This document shows, in pieces, positions 1 through 7,600 of a stretch of 47,144 nt of DNA (within the stretch, counting starts at the first letter, position 1; every line of letters starts with the position of its first letter). The DNA comes from a bacterium (lineage in GTDB: Bacteria; Chloroflexota; Dormibacteria; Dormibacterales; Dormibacteraceae), in NCBI GenBank assembly GCA_902812395.1, contig CADDZO010000005.1, forward strand, positions 1 through 47,144. The letters are read 5' to 3'. A model generated the notes under the pieces. The model was given only the letters and a program-made list of their open reading frames with translations, was not told the DNA's origin and made no database searches. A program made the position numbers and the translations under genes.

Positions 1-1
1 G

Positions 2-181
2 CTGCCGGCCGTGGCCTGGGCTGCCCCGGCCGGCGCGGGCTGGCGGCTCGCGCTGCGCCCGGGGGCTAGCCCCGAGGATCTGGTCGCCTGGCTGGGAGGT
101 CGGGTGCTCTGTTTCCGTATCGCCCCACCCGATCTGTCCGACCTCTTCTGGCTGCGGACCGGCCAGGGCCTGGCCGGCTAG
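2..181 (+). CDS. ABC transporter ATP-binding protein, C-terminal end (partial)
   Basis: The reading frame is open from base 2 to the TAG at 179-181, giving 59 residues; the start lies upstream of the window. The Walker motifs are therefore not visible. The tail ends in a DLSDLFWLRTG-like motif, which resembles the C-terminal extension of ABC-2-type exporter ATPases, where a 'sLedvFl.ltG' motif is common. Only 5 bases separate it from the next gene, an ABC-2/CcmB-like permease, so the two most likely form one exporter. The call rests on this short tail and on the neighbour, so confidence is moderate. Confidence 0.55.
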   Translation: MPAVAWAAPAGAGWRLALRPGASPEDLVAWLGGRVLCFRIAPPDLSDLFWLRTGQGLAG

Positions 182-186
182 GGGCG

Positions 187-891
187 ATGAGCGGCGTCGT
201 ACTGAGGCGGGAGCTGGAACGGGTGCTGGCCCGGCGCCCGCTGCTGGCGATCAAGCTCGGCTTTCCGCTGGTGGTCGGGGTCCCGCTACTGCTGAGCGGC
301 GCTCCGGCCTTCGACCAGGCCATGGCCCTGGGGCTACTGGTGGCCATCGTGGGGGCGCTGGGATCCGGTGCCGTGCTTTGTCGGGAGCGTACGGCCGGCC
401 TGCTCCTGCGCGACCGCCTGCTGGCACTGCCGCCGCGGCTGGTCGCCCTCGAGCGGATCGGGGCTGCATCCCTGGTCGACCTGGCGCAGGTGGGTCCGGT
501 GCTGGTCCTGGCCTGTGCCCTCCACTTACGACCGGGATGGTGGCCGGCCATTTGGCTGGCTGCGGCCGGGAGTCTGGTCGCGGCCAACCTGCTGGGCGCA
601 CTGGCCACGACGCTGGCCACCTCGCCCGGCGAGGTGATGGTGCTCACGTTGTTTCCGTTGCTGCCCGTGCTCTATGCGTCGGGCCTGTTCGTGCCCCTGA
701 CCGGGGCGGGCCAGGTGGTGGAGCGGGCGCTTCCCTTCGCCTACCTTCAGCAGGCCCTGGCTGGGCTGCTAGGGGCGCCCCCTGCGCTCCTGTGGACGAC
801 GCCGCTCCAGGCGGCGTTGGGCGGGCTGGCCTGGGTGGTCGCCGCCCTGGGCGGGGTGGTCCTGGCCGGACGCCGGGTGGTGGAGACGTGA
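187..891 (+). CDS. ABC-2-type (possibly CcmB-like) membrane permease
   Basis: This 234-residue protein has about six hydrophobic segments and no long soluble domain, the size and layout of ABC-2 or CcmB-type permeases. A charged stretch near residues 60-80 (RERTAGLLLRDRLLALPPR) resembles the cytoplasmic loop of such permeases, and the C-terminal half has a further hydrophobic pair. It starts at ATG 187, just after the ATPase stop, and its TGA overlaps the GTG start of the CydA-like gene (GTGA, 888-891), so it is translationally coupled to the respiratory cluster. It could be a heme or cytochrome-assembly exporter. That is inferred from context only, because ABC-2 and CcmB permeases cannot be told apart here. 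Confidence 0.6.
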   Translation: MSGVVLRRELERVLARRPLLAIKLGFPLVVGVPLLLSGAPAFDQAMALGLLVAIVGALGSGAVLCRERTAGLLLRDRLLALPPRLVALERIGAASLVDLAQVGPVLVLACALHLRPGWWPAIWLAAAGSLVAANLLGALATTLATSPGEVMVLTLFPLLPVLYASGLFVPLTGAGQVVERALPFAYLQQALAGLLGAPPALLWTTPLQAALGGLAWVVAALGGVVLAGRRVVET

Positions 892-2132
892 TCTGGCTTC
901 AGAGCAACCCCCTGCTGCACCTGCCCAACATCCGGATCCCGGTGCTGGGCAACACCTGGCTGGTCGGCTTCCTGTTCCTTGCCCACATTCTCTTCGCCTC
1001 TTTCTCGATGGGAGTGGTGCTGCTCTCCCCGACCTACGAGCTGGTTGGCCATGTGCGCCAGAGCCGGGCCCTGGAACGGCTGGCCCAGGGCCTGGCCTCG
1101 GCCAATATCCGGGTGTTCAGCCTGGGGGCGACGCTGGGCGCCTTCGCCGTCTTCTCGCTGACCGGGCTGTACGGATCGGCCTTCATCCCCCTGGTGATCC
1201 GGCTCTGGGAGCCGATGTTGATCGCCTTCGTCAGCTGGTTCCTCACCATCCCTCTCCTGCTCGTCTACACCTATCGCTGGATCCAGATCTCGGAGCGGAC
1301 CAAGGCCGGCCACATCGCCCTCGGCTACCTGGGCGGGATCTCCGAGAACCTGTTCCTGTTCCTGATCGTGGGCCTGGACAGCTTCATGCTCACCCCCAAC
1401 TCCGGAGGCGGGTTCGGGGCACTGTTCAATGGCAGCTTCTGGCCCGAGTTCTTCCACCGCTTCACCGGGAACCTCTCCTGGGGCGCGCTGATGGTCGCCG
1501 GGGTGCTGATCGCCTGGCGTTCCTTCCACCGCGAGGAACGGGAGCGCGCCTACTACGCCTGGGCGGCCCGGGTCAGCCTGGGGGTGGGTGTGCTGCTGCT
1601 GGTGCCACAGGCGATCGAGGGCTGGTTCTTCGCCCGCTCCATCCTGCTCTCCTCCCCGGGCGCCTTCGTCAACTCCTTTGCCGGACCCTGGGCGCCGCTG
1701 TGGTTGGTTCAACAGTTCCTGGTGGGAGCGATCCTGGTCGCGGCCAACGTGTACCTGGCTCAGACCCGGGCCGGTCGGAGATGGCCGGGGATGGCGATCA
1801 CCGTGGCGGTGGTGCTGCTGGCGATCGGGACCGTACTCCCCGCCCCGGTCTACGGCAGCGTCTACTGGGTTCGCTACTTGCTGCTGGGCCTTGAGCTCCT
1901 GCTCACGCTGTTCCACTTCGGGGTCTGGAACCCGCTGCGGCGTTCTCGCCCCGAGCCGGGATGGAGTGGCCGGGCGGCGGTGGTCCTGGCAGGAGCCGCC
2001 GCGGTCATGGTCTTCCTGCTCATGGGGGTGATCCGAGAGACTGCACGCAATCCCTGGGTGGTCTATGGGCAGATCACCCAGGGGGCTGCCCAGAACCTGT
2101 ACCGGCCGCCTTCCCCCACCTTCTATCCGTGA
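888..2132 (+). CDS. CydA-like membrane subunit A (cytochrome bd superfamily, subunit I type)
   Basis: The protein has 414 residues from GTG 888, a start chosen because it overlaps the upstream stop as GTGA. It is a polytopic membrane protein with about nine helices. Resemblance to cytochrome bd subunit I is seen in three places: helix 1 with His33 (LAHILFASFSMG), a helix with Glu108 (LWEPMLIAF), and a helix with His190 (FFHRFTGNLSWGAL). These sit where CydA has heme ligands or channel residues. Near the C-terminus RETARNPWVVYGQI resembles the conserved GRQPW region. The second glutamate of the CydA channel and the methionine ligand of heme b558 are not evident. It belongs to a distant branch of the family that probably lacks a standard quinol loop. 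It is the first of two such genes flanking Rieske and cytochrome b. Confidence 0.75.
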   Translation: MIWLQSNPLLHLPNIRIPVLGNTWLVGFLFLAHILFASFSMGVVLLSPTYELVGHVRQSRALERLAQGLASANIRVFSLGATLGAFAVFSLTGLYGSAFIPLVIRLWEPMLIAFVSWFLTIPLLLVYTYRWIQISERTKAGHIALGYLGGISENLFLFLIVGLDSFMLTPNSGGGFGALFNGSFWPEFFHRFTGNLSWGALMVAGVLIAWRSFHREERERAYYAWAARVSLGVGVLLLVPQAIEGWFFARSILLSSPGAFVNSFAGPWAPLWLVQQFLVGAILVAANVYLAQTRAGRRWPGMAITVAVVLLAIGTVLPAPVYGSVYWVRYLLLGLELLLTLFHFGVWNPLRRSRPEPGWSGRAAVVLAGAAAVMVFLLMGVIRETARNPWVVYGQITQGAAQNLYRPPSPTFYP

Positions 2133-2139
2133 TGGAGCC

Positions 2140-2382
2140 ATGGGTCCCCTTCAGACGTACTTCTACCTGGCAGTCCTGGGAGGGCTGATGGTGGTGGGGG
2201 CCTTGCTCCTGGTCGCTCTGGCCGGGCCTCAGGTCCTGCGCCTGGCTCGCCGCGAGCGGGATCCCAGGGTGGCCCTGGCCGGCCTGCTGGTGGGAGCCGG
2301 CGTCTTCTGCTTCCTTTGCTTCTTCGTCCTGACCATCGTCGGTGCCACCATCTCGGTGGTCCTGGGGAACCATGTCCCCTGA
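2140..2382 (+). CDS. small membrane protein of the CydA-like/bc cluster
   Basis: This 80-residue protein starts at ATG 2140, 7 bases after the previous stop, and ends at the TGA at 2380-2382, 11 bases inside the Rieske gene. It has two predicted transmembrane helices: about residues 8-28 (LAVLGGLMVVGALLLVALAG) and about 50-74 (LLVGAGVFCFLCFFVLTIVG). A short basic loop (RLARRERD) lies between them. No cofactor-binding motif is visible. Being embedded in the operon with overlapping ends argues that it is a genuine small subunit of the complex, perhaps standing in for part of the missing CydB. I do not recognise a family. Confidence 0.7.
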   Translation: MGPLQTYFYLAVLGGLMVVGALLLVALAGPQVLRLARRERDPRVALAGLLVGAGVFCFLCFFVLTIVGATISVVLGNHVP

Positions 2383-2875
2383 CCGCCGCCTCTCCCGTCG
2401 CCGGTTCAACCTGCTCGGCACCCAGGCGGCTGGAGCGGCGATCGTCAGTGCCTTTCTGGCTCCGATCGTCGGCTGGGCCCTGTCTCCGCTCTTCCAGCCT
2501 CGGCCCACCTACGTCTGGCGCTCGATCGGGCGAGTGGACGACATCCCCCTGCTGACGCCCACCGCCCGCTCGGTCGAGTTCCCTCACTCCTCGCAGGCCT
2601 GGACACCGGAGTTGGACCGCTGGATCGTGTACGTAGTCCGCTACCCGGGCGGGGGACTCGGGACCTTCAGCAACATCTGCACCCACATGCAATGCCCGGT
2701 CCGCTGGGAGCCGGCGATCGGGCTGTTCCTTTGTCCCTGCCACGGCGGGCTCTACAACATCTACGGCACCAACGTGGGCGGCCCACCGCCGCTCCCCCTG
2801 CCCCAGTGGATCCATCGGATTGGGCCGGATGGGACGGTGATGGTTCAGGACCGCCTCGACGAGGAGCTGCCCTGA
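2372..2875 (+). CDS. Rieske 2Fe-2S protein of a bc-type complex
   Basis: The protein has 167 residues. The N-terminus carries a twin-arginine-like sequence (LSRRRFNLLG) followed by one hydrophobic helix (about residues 18-38), as in Rieske proteins exported by Tat and kept as membrane anchors. The cluster-binding motifs are complete: CTHMQC (Cys103, His105, Cys108) and CPCHGG (Cys121, Cys123, His124). Cys103, His105, Cys121 and His124 would bind the 2Fe-2S cluster, with Cys108 and Cys123 as the disulfide. A Pro-rich loop (GGPPPLPLPQW) follows. Its TGA overlaps the cytochrome b ATG (TGATG). It would take electrons from quinol at the Qo site of cytochrome b; its acceptor is unknown because no cytochrome c gene is nearby. 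Confidence 0.93.
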   Translation: MSPDRRLSRRRFNLLGTQAAGAAIVSAFLAPIVGWALSPLFQPRPTYVWRSIGRVDDIPLLTPTARSVEFPHSSQAWTPELDRWIVYVVRYPGGGLGTFSNICTHMQCPVRWEPAIGLFLCPCHGGLYNIYGTNVGGPPPLPLPQWIHRIGPDGTVMVQDRLDEELP

Positions 2876-4140
2876 TGTCCGAGAACAGGCGCCGCCTCAC
2901 CGATCCAGTCACCTCCGACAGCCAGGTTCGGGTCCGCAGCCTGCGCGGTCTCTCCCGAATCGCCTATGCCTGGCTGGACGAGCGCACCGGGATCCGCTCC
3001 ATGGTGCGCAAGGGTCTCTACGAGGCGGTGCCGCGGAGGGGGGCCTGGGCCTACACACTGGGCAGCGCCACCCTGCTGCTGATCGTCAACCAGCTGATCA
3101 CCGGCATCTTCCTGACCATGATCTACGTCCCCTCGACCACCGAGGGGTGGGAGAGTCTGAACTGGATCCGAGGCCACGACGAGTTCGCCTCGATTGTGCG
3201 CGGGATGCATCTGTGGGGCGCCTACGTCCTGCTCTTCGTGCTGGGCCTGCACATGGTGAGGACCTTCTTCTCGGGCTCCTACAAGCGGCCGCGGGAGACC
3301 AACTGGCTGAGCGGCGTCGTCCTGTTCGTCCTGGTCCTCGGGCTGTCCATCACCGGGGCCATGCTGCCATGGGATCAGGCTGCCTACTGGACCGCGGTGG
3401 TGGTCACCAACATCCCCTCCTATACGCCCATCATCGGCATCTATCTTCGCACCCTCTGGCGCGGAGGTGAGTTCGCGGGACCGATCACCCTGCTGCGCAC
3501 CTACGGCATCCACATCTGGATCCTGCCCGCGTTGCTGTTCGCTTTCATCGGGATCCACCTGTACCTGCTGCGCAAGCACGCCGAGTTCGGCTCTTACGTC
3601 AACTACAGAGGGTTCTTCCGGACCCTGCACCCACGACCTGTGATCCCGCCGGCGGAGCAACCGGCGTTGTCGGAGCCGGTCCCGCCCGGACAGCGGGAGC
3701 TGGAGCCGCCCTACCCGGGAGTCCCCACCGACGACGAGTGGGCGGCCCCGCTCGAGACCGATGACTTCTACCCCGACCAGACCTTCAAGGACGCGGTCGT
3801 CTCGCTGATCTGTATCGCCATCGTGTTCGCCTTTGGGATCGGGATCGGGGCGCCGCTGGAGGCGGCCGCCACCCAGAACACCACCACCTACACCCCGGTC
3901 CCGGAGTGGTTCTACCTGCCCTTGGACCAGCTGCTGGTCCTGGCCCCCAAGCAGCTGATCTCGCTGGCGCTCTGGGTGCCGCTCTTCGGGCTCTTGCTGC
4001 TGGTGATCCTCCCCTTCGTGGACCGAGGTCGCGAGCGCAATCCCTTCGAGCGACCGGCGGTGATGATCGTGGGGGGCCTGATCGTTCTCTTCATGCTGGT
4101 GCTGACCGCGCTGGGGTCGGGCCGGCTGTTCAACTTGTGA
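2875..4140 (+). CDS. cytochrome b (b6-type, fused N- and C-terminal halves)
   Basis: This 421-residue protein is the diheme quinol-oxidising subunit of a bc complex. The four heme ligands are visible: His112 and His126 (14 apart) and His213 and His228 (15 apart). The 15-residue spacing in the second helix is typical of cytochrome b6, whereas mitochondrial-type cytochrome b has 14. The Qo-site motif is PEWF (residues 343-346) where PEWY is usual. A long charged and Pro-rich linker (about residues 250-305) joins the heme-binding half to the subunit-IV-like half, so it is a full-length fused cytochrome b. Start ATG 2875 overlaps the Rieske stop. It lies centrally in a cluster flanked by two CydA-like genes. 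Confidence 0.93.
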   Translation: MSENRRRLTDPVTSDSQVRVRSLRGLSRIAYAWLDERTGIRSMVRKGLYEAVPRRGAWAYTLGSATLLLIVNQLITGIFLTMIYVPSTTEGWESLNWIRGHDEFASIVRGMHLWGAYVLLFVLGLHMVRTFFSGSYKRPRETNWLSGVVLFVLVLGLSITGAMLPWDQAAYWTAVVVTNIPSYTPIIGIYLRTLWRGGEFAGPITLLRTYGIHIWILPALLFAFIGIHLYLLRKHAEFGSYVNYRGFFRTLHPRPVIPPAEQPALSEPVPPGQRELEPPYPGVPTDDEWAAPLETDDFYPDQTFKDAVVSLICIAIVFAFGIGIGAPLEAAATQNTTTYTPVPEWFYLPLDQLLVLAPKQLISLALWVPLFGLLLLVILPFVDRGRERNPFERPAVMIVGGLIVLFMLVLTALGSGRLFNL

Positions 4141-4152
4141 GGTGCGTGAGGC

Positions 4153-5514
4153 ATGGTCGATCTCGCCATCCAGCTGCCGCCCCACTCGCCCGAGTTCGGT
4201 GGGCTGCTCGGCCAGCGGATCGCGATCGGGAGCAGCTTCGAAGCCCACATCCTGATCGCGGGTCTGGTCAGCGGGGCGTCACAGCTGGGGCCGATCACCG
4301 AGTGGGTTGGGTATATGCGCAGGCGGCCGGAGTACGATCGCCTGGCGCACGGCATCGCTCGTTTCCTCGTCTACTATTTCTCGATCGGTGCGGCGATTGC
4401 GATCCTGGTCATCACGGCTTTGCTGACCGGGCTCTGGGGCAGCGTCTGGGCGATCATCAACCGGGTCGGCTTCTGGCCCTTCTTCATCGAGGCATGGACC
4501 TTCTTCCTGATGGTCGTGGGAAGCTATCTCTGGTACTACACATGGGACTTGCTGCGCGACTACAAGGGCCTGCACATGGCCTTTGGCGGACTGCTGGCTG
4601 TGGCCTCGTTTGTCCAGGTCATGATGATCGATGTCATTGCCAGCTACATGCTCACTCCCTCGCAACCTAACAACCCACTGCGCGTTTTCCTCAACCCAAC
4701 GGAGTACCCGCTCCAGATCCACCGCACGGTTGCCAATTTGGCGTACATGGGCTTTGCTGTTGCCGCCTTCGCTGGCTTCCGCTACCTGCGCAGCAAGGAT
4801 GCAGCGAAGCGGGCCTTCTTCGACTGGGCGGGCAGCTACGGGATGATCTGGGGCATCGGGATGACGCTCATGCAGCCGATCGTCGGTTACAGCTATGCGA
4901 AGGAGATCCAGCTCCACGCCTATGGTGCCTGGTACAAGATGATGCAGGGGACGCTCAGCTCCGAGTTCCTGGGACAGATCTTCCTCTTGGGGCTGATGTT
5001 CCTGGCCGGCAGCTACTATTTCTGGCGCCGGCTGCATGCCTCCAACGCCCCCAACCAGGGCCTTCTTGGCCTGCTCACGGTGCTCCTGGCGGTAACCACG
5101 GTCTTCGCCACGTTGCCGGCTCACCTGGCCTTCACGTACAACCAGGTACTGGCCTCGGGCAAAGACCGTCCCTTCTGGGAAGGGGGCTGGGTCAACCCGT
5201 TCGCTGCCATGATCCCTTACAAGGTGGGGGCACTGATCGCCTACAGCGTCTTCGCCATTGCCGGGCTCTACTGGTACCTGCGCGGACAGCGCGAGGTGGT
5301 ATGGGGGACGGCTAGGGCCGTTGAGCAATGGGTGCTCATCGCATCGGTGTTCATGGTCGCGGCCATGATCGTGCTGATGGGCTTCATCCGCGAGAACTCC
5401 CGGTATCCAGATGTGATCGCGGGCCAGGTCCAGCTCTCTCACCAGCAGGTTCTCTCTCAGCAGCTGATCAGCCCGGTGACCGGCCTGAGCGGCACCCTGC
5501 CTCCGCCGCCGTGA
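4153..5514 (+). CDS. CydA-like membrane subunit B (cytochrome bd superfamily, subunit I type)
   Basis: The protein has 453 residues from ATG 4153, 12 bases after the cytochrome b stop, and about nine transmembrane helices. As in subunit A, three candidate ligand positions recur: His32 (FEAHILIAGLVSG), Glu113 (FFIEAWTFFLM) and His190 (YPLQIHRTVANLAYMG). Glu113 sits in a FIEAWTFF context closer to canonical CydA (EGLMAFFLES) than subunit A does. The C-terminus has GFIRENSRYPDVIAGQ, matching the conserved CydA region after the quinol loop. It is paralogous to the gene at 888-2132 but clearly diverged. Two CydA-type subunits without a CydB suggest a CydA-CydA' heterodimer. Whether it reduces O2 or only transfers electrons cannot be decided from sequence. 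Confidence 0.78.
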   Translation: MVDLAIQLPPHSPEFGGLLGQRIAIGSSFEAHILIAGLVSGASQLGPITEWVGYMRRRPEYDRLAHGIARFLVYYFSIGAAIAILVITALLTGLWGSVWAIINRVGFWPFFIEAWTFFLMVVGSYLWYYTWDLLRDYKGLHMAFGGLLAVASFVQVMMIDVIASYMLTPSQPNNPLRVFLNPTEYPLQIHRTVANLAYMGFAVAAFAGFRYLRSKDAAKRAFFDWAGSYGMIWGIGMTLMQPIVGYSYAKEIQLHAYGAWYKMMQGTLSSEFLGQIFLLGLMFLAGSYYFWRRLHASNAPNQGLLGLLTVLLAVTTVFATLPAHLAFTYNQVLASGKDRPFWEGGWVNPFAAMIPYKVGALIAYSVFAIAGLYWYLRGQREVVWGTARAVEQWVLIASVFMVAAMIVLMGFIRENSRYPDVIAGQVQLSHQQVLSQQLISPVTGLSGTLPPPP

Positions 5515-5873
5515 GCCGCTTGCTGCTGGCCGAGCTGGCCCTGACGCTGGCGCTGGCCGCCTGCACCGACTACAGCTCGCTCGCCTCGTACCAGGTTCCG
5601 GGAGCGGTCACCGTCCACATCGTCGGCTCGCCGGAGACTGTGGACGCCTATCAACCCCAGGTGGTGCAGGTGCGAGCAGGGCAGCGGGTGGTCTGGGTCA
5701 ACGCCACCGGCGATTACGATACCGTCACCTTCATCTCCCCCGGCCTCCCCTCCAGCCGCGGCATCCCGCCCGGAGGCACCTTCGCGGTCGTCTTTCGGCA
5801 TCCCGGCACCTATCGCTACTACTCCAGCTACAACTCGGGCGAGGTCGGGGCGGTGGTCGTGGGGAAGAGGTAG
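5511..5873 (+). CDS. cupredoxin-fold lipoprotein lacking copper ligands
   Basis: The protein has 120 residues from GTG 5511, which overlaps the upstream TGA (GTGA). A lipoprotein signal peptide ends in LALAAC, with Cys18 as the lipidated residue. The rest follows plastocyanin-like proteins: VRAGQRVVWVNATGDYDTVTF, then GGTFAVVFRHPGTYRYYSS and EVGAVVVG. In copper proteins the pattern is H-T-V in the first strand and C-x2-H-x2-M in the last loop. Here the four positions are Asp70, Ser105, Asn108 and Glu111, so no type 1 copper site can form. It probably serves as a structural or docking subunit of the bc/CydA-like complex on the outer face of the membrane. Confidence 0.78.
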   Translation: MSRLLLAELALTLALAACTDYSSLASYQVPGAVTVHIVGSPETVDAYQPQVVQVRAGQRVVWVNATGDYDTVTFISPGLPSSRGIPPGGTFAVVFRHPGTYRYYSSYNSGEVGAVVVGKR

Positions 5874-5876
5874 CAG

Positions 5877-6245
5877 ATGGCGACCATGCGTCTTCGCCTC
5901 TACCAGCGTCCGTTGGAGGAGCTGCGGCAGACCGTTGAGGGCGATGTCCCGCGCTGGGTTCAGCGCATCTACCAGAGCTACGGACGCACGGTCGCGGATG
6001 CACCTCTCTCCGCCTGCGTGGAGGCGCTGGCGGAGGGCCTGGGCAGCCGGCTGGCGCACCTTGCGCTGCTCCTCCGCAAGTGCGAAAGCCATGGTTGGAC
6101 GGTGACGGTGGACGAGGATACCCTCCTCGTGCATACCGGCCTGGACATCGAGCGCTCGCGTCGCCGGCTGGAGGACGATGGAGTCTGGATTCTGGCCCAG
6201 CAGATGGCCGAGCGTGGTCCCGACGGTGAGGTGGCGTGGCGCTGA
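5877..6245 (+). CDS. hypothetical protein at the end of the respiratory cluster
   Basis: This 122-residue soluble protein has no signal peptide or transmembrane segment. It starts at ATG 5877, 3 bases after the previous stop, with a purine-rich AAGAGG upstream, so it is probably co-transcribed with the cluster. It is rich in Arg, Glu and Leu and looks mainly alpha-helical in its first 90 residues (VEALAEGLGSRLAHLALLLR). I do not recognise a family. It ends 5 bases before the convergent Crp-type gene. An assembly or regulatory role for the complex is possible but only by position. Confidence 0.55.
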   Translation: MATMRLRLYQRPLEELRQTVEGDVPRWVQRIYQSYGRTVADAPLSACVEALAEGLGSRLAHLALLLRKCESHGWTVTVDEDTLLVHTGLDIERSRRRLEDDGVWILAQQMAERGPDGEVAWR

Positions 6246-6250
6246 GCGGC

Positions 6251-7600
6251 TTAACCCTCGAGCAGCGCTGCCAGCGCCCCGGGATCGATGACCTGGACAC
6301 AGCGCGGGAGAACGCGGATGACACCCCGGCCCTGGAGCCGGTGGAGCAGCTTGGTCACGGTCTCTCGTGAGGCCCCGACCAGGTCCGCCAGCTCCTGATG
6401 GGTAGCCACGAGCCGGCCGTCCTCGGATCGGCGCCGGCGGAGGAGGGCCAGGGCGAGACGGTCGGCCACCGAGTGATAGGCCAGATACTCGAGGCGCTCC
6501 TCTGCTTCTCCCAGCCGCCGGCTCAAGGTCGCAGCCAGCTCGATGGCCAGGCTCGGGCGCCGTACGGACAGCTGCTCGAGATGGGACCAGGTGAAGAGAT
6601 GGACCTGGCACGGTTCCGCCACCTCGGCCACGCCGCTCCGCAGCCGCTCCGAGGTGAACAGGCCCGGGGCTTCGATCGAGTCCAGCTCGAGCCGGTGGCC
6701 GGAGGGGGTGAGCCGGACCAGCCGCACCCTCCCCCGAGCCACCAGGTAGAGCCAGACCGGGGGTGGGGCCGCGGTCAGCGAGGTGCCCTGGTCCAGCACC
6801 AGCTGCCGTGGAGGAGGGTGAAGGCGCTCCAGTTCGCCCGGGTCGGCCAGCGCCGCGGCCAGGTCCTGGGGTGGAGTCGGTGCCGGCTGGGAGGGCGGAG
6901 CCTGGAGCGTGGACCGGATCCGGCTCTCGACTGCCACGCGCTGGCCGTCGGCCTCGGCGTAGGGTGCGAAGAGGTTGGGCAGGCGGCGGCCGTGCTGGAA
7001 TGGCTGGAGCAGGATGTGGCGGCCACGGGACCGGGCCACGTGGTCGGCACCGATCGCACCGACAGAGGCGCCGTCACAGGCGGGATCGGCGGGGAGCCAG
7101 CCCTGCGGAGGTACGAACACCTCTGCCCAGTGGTGGGAGACCGCGACCCCGGCGCCACTGCTTCCGACCAGGACCCGGTGGCCAGACACCAGGCGCGCCC
7201 TCAGGCTGGCCCGGCGGCAGAGTCGGATCAGCGCCTCCGGCCGTTCGGGGACGGGTTGGCGACGGGCCTGGAACAGCAGCTCGGTCGCCTGGCGGAGCAG
7301 ATCCGGTGCCTCGGCCGACGACGGCGGCGGCGGCGAGTGGATGCGGAGGAGGTAAGAGACGGTGAAGCCAAGGCGGTGAGTACGCGGACAGCGAAGGTAC
7401 AGGATCGGGTTGCCATGCTCGGGGTCGTGCAGCAGCCGGACGGGCGGCTCCATATCCCAGGCCAGGTCCAGGACTTGCTGGCGAGGGTCGTCCTCGATCA
7501 GCGGATACCAGAGTTCAAGGATGCCCGCCGATGCCGGCAAGGAGGAGATGGCTACCCGTTCGGTCAGGCCGATGATCAGCGGCTCGTCACCAGCATCCAT
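6251..7600 (-). CDS. transglutaminase-like domain fused to a Crp/Fnr-type regulator
   Basis: The protein has 449 residues. Residues about 10-90 form a beta-rich domain like the N-terminus of bacterial transglutaminase-like proteins (DPRQQVLDLAWD, HGNPILYLRC). Residues about 100-225 continue the fold: RLVSGHR, SHHWAEVFVPPQGWLPADP (His157, Asp172) and a PYAEADGQRV tail. The catalytic Cys expected about 20 residues before the RARLVSG strand is missing; Val118 or Pro119 falls there. Residues about 260-380 are a cyclic-nucleotide-binding-like domain and about 395-435 a Crp winged helix (THQELADLVGASRETVTKLL). It is therefore a probable transcription regulator with a catalytically dead peptidase-like sensor domain. 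It is divergent from a response regulator 32 bases away and convergent with the respiratory cluster, which it may control. Confidence 0.85.
   Translation of the reverse strand: MDAGDEPLIIGLTERVAISSLPASAGILELWYPLIEDDPRQQVLDLAWDMEPPVRLLHDPEHGNPILYLRCPRTHRLGFTVSYLLRIHSPPPPSSAEAPDLLRQATELLFQARRQPVPERPEALIRLCRRASLRARLVSGHRVLVGSSGAGVAVSHHWAEVFVPPQGWLPADPACDGASVGAIGADHVARSRGRHILLQPFQHGRRLPNLFAPYAEADGQRVAVESRIRSTLQAPPSQPAPTPPQDLAAALADPGELERLHPPPRQLVLDQGTSLTAAPPPVWLYLVARGRVRLVRLTPSGHRLELDSIEAPGLFTSERLRSGVAEVAEPCQVHLFTWSHLEQLSVRRPSLAIELAATLSRRLGEAEERLEYLAYHSVADRLALALLRRRRSEDGRLVATHQELADLVGASRETVTKLLHRLQGRGVIRVLPRCVQVIDPGALAALLEG

Noticed and set aside
2-891. CcmA/CcmB heme exporter assignment for the first two genes
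   Set aside because: The ATPase is only a tail and the permease fits ABC-2 equally well; no other ccm gene or c-type heme motif is nearby.
888-5514. Ordinary cytochrome bd oxidase (cydAB)
   Set aside because: There is no CydB and both large subunits are CydA-like but diverged, with cytochrome b and Rieske between them.
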